Source: Chloroflexota bacterium | Lineage (GTDB): Bacteria; Chloroflexota; Anaerolineae; Aggregatilineales; Phototrophicaceae | Length of the DNA: 64,000 nt | Assembly (NCBI GenBank): GCA_016223085.1 | Contig: JACRPS010000034.1 | Span: 90,106-154,105, forward strand | Direction of reading: 5' to 3' | Shown: piece by piece, positions 16,677-23,611 of the stretch | How the letters are laid out: each line of letters starts with the position of its first letter | Position numbering within the stretch: the first letter of the stretch is position 1 | Notes under the pieces: model-generated | Databases searched by the model: none | Seen by the model: the letters and a program-made list of their open reading frames with translations, nothing else | Told to the model about the DNA's origin: nothing | Translations under genes and position numbers: made by a program

Positions 16677-17696
16677 ATGAACAGGATTGTTGCTTGGGTG
16701 ATTATGGGGTTGCTGCTGCTTATAACCGTGCCACTGCTGGCGCAGGAAAACAGCCTGTTTGCGCTGGCGAGTAACGAGCCGGTTGTGACCAACGCTGGCG
16801 ATTTCCGTTCCTGGGACGGCCAGTATACCGACCCCGGTGCAGTGCTGGTTCACGACGGTCAGTTCCACCTGTTCCGCAACGGCTTTATTGGCTGGCCGGC
16901 GAAGGTGCAGGTTGGCTACCTCACGTCGCCGGACGGTATCAAATGGACAGAGGCGAGCGAGTCGCCCGTGTTGGGAACGGACGACGTACCTTATGCTGGC
17001 GTGGCGGCGCTGGCATCCAGCGCGCTGGTGGAGGATGATGGTACATGGGTGCTGTATTTTTACACCTGGGAATCCCGTTCCGGCGGGCGCTCCGGCGGCG
17101 CGATTGGCCGCGCCACCGCACCATCGCCCGTCGGCCCCTGGACGGTTGACCCGGAGCCGATCCTGACCCCCGGCAGCGCCGGAAGTTGGGACGCGCTCCA
17201 GGTGAACGCGCCGAGTGTCGTCAAAACGGACGAGGGATACTGGATGTATTTCAGCGGCAATCGGGATGGACTGCCGACCAGTAAAATCGGGCTGGCAACC
17301 TCTGAGGACGGTATCACCTGGACAAAATACGACGACCCGGCTACGACCGATGCCGCCCATGCCGACAGCGACCCGATTTTGCAGACCGACGAGGCCGGCG
17401 CGTTTGTGCACCAGCCCAGGGTGGTGTACACGCCGGATGACGGCTGGGTGATGATCTACCGCCAGGTGCAGCGCTCAGGTATGGAACTGATGCTGGCGCG
17501 CAGCGAGGATGGGGTTCACTGGGAAACTGTCACCGACGAGCCAGTGTGGACGCGAACCAGCATTCCGGCATCCAACGGCTTCTGGTTCACGGCGCTGGCG
17601 CGGCATGAAGACACCTATTATCTGTACATCGAGGGAGGTCAGGACCGGCACACCAATATTTTTGTCGCCACCCACCAGGGGAAGCTGCCGGAGTGA
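16677..17696 (+). CDS. Secreted five-bladed beta-propeller glycosidase-like protein
   Basis: A 339-residue exported protein. The signal peptide is RIVAWVIMGLLLLITVPLLA. The propeller has recurring SPDGIKWTE, SEDGITWTK and SEDGVHWET blades, and the family-type DPGAVLVHDGQFHLF and NAPSVVKTDEGYWMYFSG segments. This pattern matches the GH43/GH32/GH117-like superfamily, but I cannot confirm the catalytic acid triad, so activity is open. The start at 16677 follows AGAGAGG; a longer frame would overlap the MerR gene. It lies 19 bp behind merR and is likely in its operon, which would link surface-sugar metabolism to a small-molecule signal. Confidence 0.75.
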   Translation: MNRIVAWVIMGLLLLITVPLLAQENSLFALASNEPVVTNAGDFRSWDGQYTDPGAVLVHDGQFHLFRNGFIGWPAKVQVGYLTSPDGIKWTEASESPVLGTDDVPYAGVAALASSALVEDDGTWVLYFYTWESRSGGRSGGAIGRATAPSPVGPWTVDPEPILTPGSAGSWDALQVNAPSVVKTDEGYWMYFSGNRDGLPTSKIGLATSEDGITWTKYDDPATTDAAHADSDPILQTDEAGAFVHQPRVVYTPDDGWVMIYRQVQRSGMELMLARSEDGVHWETVTDEPVWTRTSIPASNGFWFTALARHEDTYYLYIEGGQDRHTNIFVATHQGKLPE

Positions 17697-17955
17697 ACCA
17701 GAACAGCACGCTGTTGGCGAACTGATTTACCCCCATCCCCAGCCCCTTCTCTCAGGGGACGTTCGTCCCCATTCGAGTCGCCGTCAACAGGGGAAGGGGG
17801 AGGGGTTCCGGGTTCGCCAACAGCACCGAGCAGGGCTTTACCCCCTCGTTTCCGGGGGTTTGCCTGCACTTCTGGCTAGGTGATGCCCGATTTGTGATAC
17901 CTACGAGGCGGCTTGCGCGTATACTGGTGTAGAACATGTGAGAAAGGGAAAAAAG

Positions 17956-18276
17956 ATGCACGGTAATTGGCGACATTACGGGTATCACGGTCAACATTGG
18001 GGGCATCATGGCTGGCATCACCGGCACTACCGCCGGGGCGGGATGATGTGGATTGTGCCAATGATTCTGCTGTTTCTGCTGGTGTTCGGCGTGTTTAAGT
18101 TCTTCTGGCCGCTGCTGCTCATCGGCTTCATCATCCTGATGGCGAAGGCTGTATGCCCGTTGAAGCAGTGGCAGCGCCGGGACTGGAACGAAAAGCTGAA
18201 GAACGAGGAGAAGCCGAAACGCGACGACCCGCGCTACGTGCAGACCGAAGACGGCGAATGGCTGGAGATTATTTAG
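17956..18276 (+). CDS. His-rich small membrane protein
   Basis: A 106-residue protein. The first 30 residues are rich in His, Gly, Trp and Tyr (HGNWRHYGYHGQHWGHHGW then HHRHYRRGG). Two close hydrophobic stretches follow (MMWIVPMILLFLLVFGVF and PLLLIGFIILMA), and the C-terminal tail is charged. The His cluster could bind a transition metal; this is inference, and I do not recognise the family. The ATG is preceded by GAAAGGGAAAAAAG. It stands alone, with a CAGTCNT-type repeat arm immediately after the stop. Confidence 0.7.
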   Translation: MHGNWRHYGYHGQHWGHHGWHHRHYRRGGMMWIVPMILLFLLVFGVFKFFWPLLLIGFIILMAKAVCPLKQWQRRDWNEKLKNEEKPKRDDPRYVQTEDGEWLEII

Positions 18277-18280
18277 TCGC

Positions 18281-18297
18281 CAGTCGTCAGTCACCAG
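18281..18297. repeat. Solo CAGTCNT heptad arm
   Basis: The unit CAGTCNT is repeated two to three times directly after the stop of the His-rich gene. The same unit builds the inverted repeats around the four-helix-bundle gene at 60005-60480. A degenerate GGGGCG palindrome follows (18307-18328). Confidence 0.55.
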
Positions 18298-18375
18298 TCA
18301 AAGACAGGGGCGGCGCATGTCGCCCCTATTACATTACCATATCACTTGAATAGGATACACCCTCAAGCAAATATT

Positions 18376-18612
18376 TCATGCTTCGCCTAACCAGAAATCA
18401 TCAGGTAATGGCTCATCAAAATCATCACTCACCGTCCAGCTACCTGCGTGCAATCCTAGAATGCGCTCTCCTTCAGCAATAGTCACAGGTGTCAGACGGG
18501 CGACAGGCGTTCCATGCTTAGTTAGAATCACTTCTCCGCCCTGCTGAACCAGCGTTAGAAGTTCTTTCCACTCGAAAAGAGCTTCTTTGACATCTATCAT
18601 TTTCGCTACCAT
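18376..18612 (-). CDS. Phd/YefM family antitoxin, no toxin seen
   Basis: A 78-residue protein with the Phd/YefM pattern: IDVKEALFEWKELLTLVQQGGEVILTKHG, quoted by its key parts KEA, FxxLL, GEVILTKHG and TPVARLTPV. The N-terminal part binds DNA as a dimer and the C-terminal tail (DEPLPDDFWLGEA) normally wraps a PIN or RelE toxin. The PDDFWLG ending resembles antitoxins paired with VapC proteins. No toxin gene lies within the next 100 bp, so it is an orphan. It starts 14 bp before the kinase gene's stop on the same strand. Confidence 0.82.
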   Translation of the reverse strand: MVAKMIDVKEALFEWKELLTLVQQGGEVILTKHGTPVARLTPVTIAEGERILGLHAGSWTVSDDFDEPLPDDFWLGEA

Positions 18613-18625
18613 TTTTGGCTCCGCT

Positions 18626-20521
18626 CTACTCCCCGCCGAACCACAGACTAAGCATCATGATACCTGAAAACACGTAACCGGCGATGGCGGGCACGAGGTC
18701 GCCGTTGGTGTACAGCAGCGTTGAACTTACCAGCAGGCTGCCAAAGATCACAGCGCGGACGGTGCGTTTGCCCTGCGCTTCAAGGCGCTGCATCTGCTTG
18801 CGGTAGGTGGGGCTGGGCGAGACGCGCACGTTCACTTCGCCGCGTTCGATCTGGTTGAGGACGCGGTCCACCTGCTGTGGGAACACAACGGCGCGGTTGA
18901 CGACGCTTTTCCCCACTTCCGACAGCACCTGGCCGGGATTACCGTTGAGCAGGCCCTGCAAAATCGGAATGCCGATTTCGCCGCTGACATTCGCGCCGTT
19001 TTTGAGCGTCCGCGCGATCAGCTTCTGCGCGTAGGGCTGGAGTTCCTGCCAGGGGTTAAACGTCGGGTCGAGGCTGGTCGCCATACCGCTGAGGATGCCC
19101 ATACAGCGCCCCAGGTAGATAAAATCCTGCGGCACCTGGAACGGCATCGAGAAGATCAGATCGTTAAACTCGCTGGCAAGGTCGCGCGCTTCGGCATAGC
19201 TGACGTTTTTAATCTCCGTCATGCTCAGGCCCCATACCTGGTCGAAGGCCGCTTTGGTCGCTTCCTCGATGCGCTCCACGTCGGCTTCCGGCAGCAGGAA
19301 GCCGAGTTCCTGGTAGCTGCGTACCAGCTTATCGGCATCGCGGTTGACGATGGCCGCCAGCGTGTTCACCAGTCCGGCGGCGATTTTGGGGCTGAGCGAG
19401 CCGGTCATGCCGAAGTCCACGAAGATCAGGTAAAACGGGCGTCCGCTTTTGCCGTAGTGGCTGTTACCGTTTTCCTGCGGTAGCGGATACACAAACAGGT
19501 TGCCGGGGTGGGGGTCGGCGTGGAAAAACCGTTCCTCAAACACCTGCTTCATGTAACAGTCCATTAGCCGCTTGGCGACGGCATTACGGTTGATGCCGGC
19601 AGCTTCGATGGCCGCGTAATCGTTGATCTTGATCGTCGTCACGTCTTCCATCACCAGTACGGAATTGGTGCTCAGGTCGCCGTAGACCGCCGGGATGTAG
19701 ATGCCGTGATCGTCCTTAAACATGCGGGCGAAGCGACGGGCATTATAGGCTTCGCGCTTGTAGGATATTTCTTCCAGCAGCACGCGCCCGAACTCGTGCG
19801 CCAGCGCCACCGTGTCGGCGCGGCGGCTGATGAAGCGGAAGCGGCGGGCGATGTGCGCCACAATGCGCAGCGCAGCCAGATCGGTGTAAACAATTTCCCG
19901 GATGCCGGGGCGCTGCACCTTAATCACCACGCGCTCGCCGTCTTTCAATCGGGCGCGGTACACCTGTCCCAGTGAGGCAGCGGCAATCGGCGTTTTGTCA
20001 ATCTGCTCGAACGCATCCAGCAGCCTGCCGAGTTCGGCCTGCATTGCCGCCATGATCTGGTCATGCGGGACGGGCGGCACTTCGTCTTGCAGGCCGGCTA
20101 ACTCGTTGGTGATTTCCGGCGGCAGCACGTCCACGCGGGACGACACAAACTGGCCGAGTTTTATCATCACCCCGCCCATTTTGATGGCGTAGGCGCGGAA
20201 TTCGCGGGCGGTTTTCACCCAGCGCGCCAGGCTGCTCCGATCAACCCGCTCCTGGCCGATGAGGCGCGGCATGACATACTGCCACAGCAGCACGCGGGCG
20301 AACAGCCGCAGGGCGAACAGCAGCGTCCGCACGTAGCGGATTTGCAGCCGCAGGGAGCGCCGCCCCGCCGGAATGGGGGGAATCTCCGGCGGGGACTCGA
20401 TGACAGTATCCGTGACACCGGCAAGGTGTGGCGGGTGCGTTCCGTTAACGTACCCGCTGCTTTTGTACCCGTTCGTCCTTTCGGAACTGGATACGGAGGG
20501 TAGCTTGTTCAAATCGGGCAT
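18626..20521 (-). CDS. ABC1/AarF/UbiB-family protein kinase-like protein
   Basis: About 631 residues with the UbiB kinase-like domain. GQFVSSRVDVLPPEITNELAGLQD is the family N-terminal extension with its KxGQ motif (IKLGQF). PIAAASLGQVYRARL is the Ala-rich loop. VIKVQRPGI holds the ATP Lys, FHADPHPGN is the catalytic loop and VDFGMTG is the DFG. Two membrane segments sit at the C-terminus. Family members support quinone or lipid biosynthesis and may act as ATPases. The ATG at 20521 overlaps the upstream ArsA gene by 77 bp; a longer reading adds non-family residues. It is probably coupled to ArsA. Confidence 0.85.
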   Translation of the reverse strand: MPDLNKLPSVSSSERTNGYKSSGYVNGTHPPHLAGVTDTVIESPPEIPPIPAGRRSLRLQIRYVRTLLFALRLFARVLLWQYVMPRLIGQERVDRSSLARWVKTAREFRAYAIKMGGVMIKLGQFVSSRVDVLPPEITNELAGLQDEVPPVPHDQIMAAMQAELGRLLDAFEQIDKTPIAAASLGQVYRARLKDGERVVIKVQRPGIREIVYTDLAALRIVAHIARRFRFISRRADTVALAHEFGRVLLEEISYKREAYNARRFARMFKDDHGIYIPAVYGDLSTNSVLVMEDVTTIKINDYAAIEAAGINRNAVAKRLMDCYMKQVFEERFFHADPHPGNLFVYPLPQENGNSHYGKSGRPFYLIFVDFGMTGSLSPKIAAGLVNTLAAIVNRDADKLVRSYQELGFLLPEADVERIEEATKAAFDQVWGLSMTEIKNVSYAEARDLASEFNDLIFSMPFQVPQDFIYLGRCMGILSGMATSLDPTFNPWQELQPYAQKLIARTLKNGANVSGEIGIPILQGLLNGNPGQVLSEVGKSVVNRAVVFPQQVDRVLNQIERGEVNVRVSPSPTYRKQMQRLEAQGKRTVRAVIFGSLLVSSTLLYTNGDLVPAIAGYVFSGIMMLSLWFGGE

Positions 20522-21644
20522 CGGCGATTTCCAAATCCCACAGGGCATACGGTAAGACGATGTTCCGGCGATATGGCCCCACCCGCAGCGTGATTTCATC
20601 GCGGGAGCGATACAGGTCCATATCCTCTTTGCTGGCGAACGGCAGGGGAACAACCAGCGTGTGCGTGCCGTCGCTATCGGTTTCAATCCGGTGCGTGTGG
20701 CCGTCAAACAGCTTGTGCGCCGGATTTTTATCGCCGTAGAGCGTCGTGCCCAACTGGCGCAGGCTGTCCAGGCCGGTCACTTCCTGCCCGAACAGCGGGA
20801 TTTTCAGGAGTGGCAGTTCGCCAAAGGCTTCGCCGATGAAGCCGATGTTCTCCTGCTGGTTGGCCTTCCACATGGCAAAGTACGGGTCGGTTACTTCCGG
20901 CGGGATGATACGGTTGCAGATGATGGCGTCGGTGGCGTAGCCGTACAGGTTGAGATAGGTGTAAGTGCGCTGTGTTTCCTTAATGACCATCTTCTCCGGG
21001 TTTACGACCAGCCGGATGCTGCTGATGTCCGGGTCGGTTAGCAGGGCGCGTACCTTGTCCAGCGTCTGGAACAGGCTTTCGACCTGATCCCAGGCGTTCG
21101 AGTCCGGTACAGCGTCCACGCGGTTGACCAGTCGCCCGATGGGTCGCAGGATTTTCGACGCACCGCGCGTCAGCGTCAGAATCTTCTCGAACCACCAGCG
21201 CGTCACGTCTGGCAGGCTGAGTAGCCGCAGCGTTTCGGCAGTTGGGGCGGCATCCACGATCAGCACGTCGAAGGCTTTATCCTCGACGTACTTGTTAATC
21301 CACAGCAGATGCGCGCCTTCTTCCAGCCCTGGCAGAATCGTGACTTCCTCTGCCACGATGTTTTCCACCCCCTGGCGGCTGAACAGCGCCACCATATACT
21401 TCTGGAACGCGCCCCAGTACTTGTCCATCGAGTAACGCGCGTCCACTTCCTGCGCCCACAGGTTGGGATACAATTCGACCGGCTCCGGGCCGATCTGTTT
21501 TTCCAGCGAGTCGGCCAGGCTGTGCGCCGTGTCGGTGCTGATGACAATCGTCTTGAGTCCCATTTCGGCGCAGCGCAGCGCGGTGGCCGCCGAAATGCTG
21601 GTTTTGCCGACGCCGCCTTTGCCGGTATGTACGATAATCCGCAT
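20445..21644 (-). CDS. ArsA/GET3-family ATPase
   Basis: A 399-residue P-loop ATPase. The deviant Walker A is HTGKGGVGKTSISAATA at residues 6-22. Switch I is ISTDTAHSLADSLE and Walker B is VLIVDAAPTAETLRLL. The C-terminal 80 residues (THTLVVPLPFASKEDMDLYR and the following strands) match the HSP20-like domain that ends many bacterial ArsA proteins. I see no CxxC or arsenite-type Cys cluster, and no arsenic genes lie nearby. A role in protein targeting or an unknown chaperone function fits better than arsenite export. Its 3' end overlaps the UbiB-like gene. Confidence 0.88.
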   Translation of the reverse strand: MRIIVHTGKGGVGKTSISAATALRCAEMGLKTIVISTDTAHSLADSLEKQIGPEPVELYPNLWAQEVDARYSMDKYWGAFQKYMVALFSRQGVENIVAEEVTILPGLEEGAHLLWINKYVEDKAFDVLIVDAAPTAETLRLLSLPDVTRWWFEKILTLTRGASKILRPIGRLVNRVDAVPDSNAWDQVESLFQTLDKVRALLTDPDISSIRLVVNPEKMVIKETQRTYTYLNLYGYATDAIICNRIIPPEVTDPYFAMWKANQQENIGFIGEAFGELPLLKIPLFGQEVTGLDSLRQLGTTLYGDKNPAHKLFDGHTHRIETDSDGTHTLVVPLPFASKEDMDLYRSRDEITLRVGPYRRNIVLPYALWDLEIADARFEQATLRIQFRKDERVQKQRVR

Positions 21645-21766
21645 GGTGTCCTTCTCTTATCCCTTACATGTGTCATTATACACGAACGGGAAGCAGTTCC
21701 CCGGTATATTCATGTACGTATAAGGTGGGGGCAAGGTGGCAGGCCGAGCGCGTAGGGGTGGGTTTT

Positions 21767-21796
21767 GTAGGGGCGGGTTTAGAAACCCGCCCCTAC
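21767..21796. repeat. GTAGGGGCGGGTTT palindrome
   Basis: A 30-bp palindrome with arms GTAGGGGCGGGTTT and AAACCCGCCCCTAC, preceded by a partial copy (GTAGGGGTGGGTTT, 21752). It lies between the ArsA gene start and the globin gene end. A near-identical copy is at 23546 and a variant at 43485. Confidence 0.85.
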
Positions 21797-21850
21797 AGAT
21801 GTTTTAAGAACTGAGCCGGGTTGTTCAAAACGTCGCGGGGGAAAGCTATT

Positions 21851-22288
21851 CTACCCAGCGTTACCCCCATTATCTGAGGCGTGTGCCGCCTCAATCGCAA
21901 TTTCCGACAGATAATCCCACACACTGCGCCACGCCTGCTCGACCTCCGGCGTGAAGTCGCGTCCCAGGCCGGCCTTTAGCGTCCATACCAGCGCATCACC
22001 CATGATCGGATAGTGTTCTGGCTTCACGCCATAGCTGACATGCTCCCGACCCATCAGTTGAATCTGCGGCCTGTGGCTGTCCAGCTCGTTCAGGCCGTTG
22101 ACGGCGAACAGGATCATGGTGATGAGCTTGCGCCCCTGTGCGCGCGCATCGCCACGAAACATCGGGATCAGCGTGGGGTCAATTTCAAACAGGCGGTCGT
22201 AAAACAGCCGGGCGGCCACGTCAATATCCACGATAAATTTCTCAAACGTGGTCTGCACCAGCCACACCTGGCGTTCGGTTAAAGTCAT
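21851..22288 (-). CDS. Single-domain bacterial haemoglobin
   Basis: A 145-residue globin of the Vitreoscilla/flavohaemoglobin type. Numbered from the ATG at 22288, the key residues are Tyr30 (B10), Phe44 (CD1) and the proximal His83 in REHVSYGVKPEHYPIMG. The E-helix and C-terminal DYLSEIAIEAA also fit. There is no FAD/NAD reductase domain, so it is a single-domain form for oxygen or nitric-oxide binding, needing a separate reductase. AGAAGGA precedes the chosen start; a longer frame adds 16 unrelated residues. It is monocistronic, with a palindrome downstream. Confidence 0.9.
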   Translation of the reverse strand: MTLTERQVWLVQTTFEKFIVDIDVAARLFYDRLFEIDPTLIPMFRGDARAQGRKLITMILFAVNGLNELDSHRPQIQLMGREHVSYGVKPEHYPIMGDALVWTLKAGLGRDFTPEVEQAWRSVWDYLSEIAIEAAHASDNGGNAG

Positions 22289-22431
22289 AACAAATCCTTC
22301 TGTCTGGTCAATGGCAGCCAGCCAATGTCCCGACAACTTCTGTTTTGTCTGGAAACTGGCAACCGGTAACTATGCCTATCGTACATCGGCAGGGGCATTT
22401 CCAACCTTAACGTCAGTTGATGTAGACTGGT

Positions 22432-23523
22432 CTACAGGAACAGCTTCAGCTTCTCAAAATCCTGCCGCAGCGTTTCCTTCTGGCTGGCGCTGTAGAGTAC
22501 AACGGCGGGGTGATACAGCGGCACGACGTGGATTTCGCCGTAGGGCAGGCGCGTTTTTATCAGCTTGCCGTGGAGCTGGCTGATCTTGCCGCGTTTCTCC
22601 GGCAAATCCAGCTTTTTGAGCATATATGACATGGCAAAGCCGCCCAGCGTGGCGATCACCGCCGGCTGGATGATGTCAATGATGCGGTCAACAAATGGCG
22701 CGTAGAAGGCCAGTTCTTCCGGCAGCGGGTCGCGTTTGCCAGGAAAATCGAGCAGCACGTTGGTTACATATACGTCGTCGCGCTTCAGGCCGATGCCGCG
22801 TAGCATTTCCGCCAGCACGTCGCCGGATGGCCCGATGAACGGTCGCCCGGTGGCCGCTTCGTTTTTGCCCGGCGCTTCGCCGATGAACAGGATATTGGCA
22901 TCCGGGTTGCCCTCGCCCAGCACCGGAAAGTGCCGGTTTTCGATACGGTATGTGTACAGCGGGGATGAGGTTGCGCCCACCAGATCGTCGCGCACGGCCT
23001 TCAGCGCCGCTTCCTTTTGGCGCAGCGTCTCGGAGTTGGCGCGGCCTTTGAACGAGGGATTGGCGGGAATGGCGCTTTTGATGGCAGTAGCCAGTTTTTC
23101 GACATCGCGTGAAAAATGCTGGTGGCTGAGTTCAACCGCGTTGCGGCGGCACAACGGGTGCAACTCATCCGGCAAATCGTTGGGGGAGGGCATCCGCGCC
23201 CGCCCGACCAGCACGGGAATCACCAGCTTGTTCTGCCGGAGCGCGCTGGCGATTTCAATCCGCACGAAGTCGTTCCACTGGTGCAGTCGCCGTTCGCCGG
23301 CATCGTCGGCGCAGTTCAGCCAGCCGGGGCCGATCACGGCGATCAGCACGTCACAGGATGCGACCGCATCTTCCAGCACCTGCACGAAGTCGGCGCCGGG
23401 CGGGATGCTGTCCACGTCCATAAACAGGTCGTCGCGCTGAAAGTGCTGCGCCAGATGATCGTAGAGGCGGCCAACGTACCCTTCGCTGTCCTGCCGGCGG
23501 TAGTTGATGAAGATGCGACTCAT
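22432..23523 (-). CDS. TIR domain fused to family 4-like uracil-DNA glycosylase
   Basis: A 363-residue fusion. Residues 1-150 are a TIR domain: IFINYRRQDSEGYVGRLYDH, LFMDVDSIPPGADFV, CDVLIAVIGPGWL. The expected NADase Glu is E90 in WNDFVRIEIASAL. Residues 185-363 are a uracil-DNA glycosylase of the family 4/5 fold: GEAPGKNEAATGRPFIGPSG (215-234), VYVTNVLLDF and YHPAVVL (His338). The family 4 enzyme normally has four Cys holding a 4Fe-4S cluster. Here the only Cys residues (57, 71, 125) lie in the TIR half, so the cluster is absent. The fusion suggests DNA-damage or modified-base sensing coupled to NAD turnover or signalling. Confidence 0.88.
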   Translation of the reverse strand: MSRIFINYRRQDSEGYVGRLYDHLAQHFQRDDLFMDVDSIPPGADFVQVLEDAVASCDVLIAVIGPGWLNCADDAGERRLHQWNDFVRIEIASALRQNKLVIPVLVGRARMPSPNDLPDELHPLCRRNAVELSHQHFSRDVEKLATAIKSAIPANPSFKGRANSETLRQKEAALKAVRDDLVGATSSPLYTYRIENRHFPVLGEGNPDANILFIGEAPGKNEAATGRPFIGPSGDVLAEMLRGIGLKRDDVYVTNVLLDFPGKRDPLPEELAFYAPFVDRIIDIIQPAVIATLGGFAMSYMLKKLDLPEKRGKISQLHGKLIKTRLPYGEIHVVPLYHPAVVLYSASQKETLRQDFEKLKLFL

Positions 23524-23545
23524 GGCTTCACCGATTCAATATTGG

Positions 23546-23575
23546 GTAGGGGCGGGTTTCTAAACCCCCCCCTAC
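23546..23575. repeat. GTAGGGGCGGGTTT palindrome
   Basis: A palindrome with one mismatch (arms GTAGGGGCGGGTTT and AAACCCCCCCCTAC). It lies just upstream of the TIR-UDG gene and downstream of the glycosyltransferase gene. It is the same family as 21767-21796. Confidence 0.8.
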
Positions 23576-23611
23576 TATTGTAATACGAATCGAGCAGGTG
23601 ACTGATAAGAC

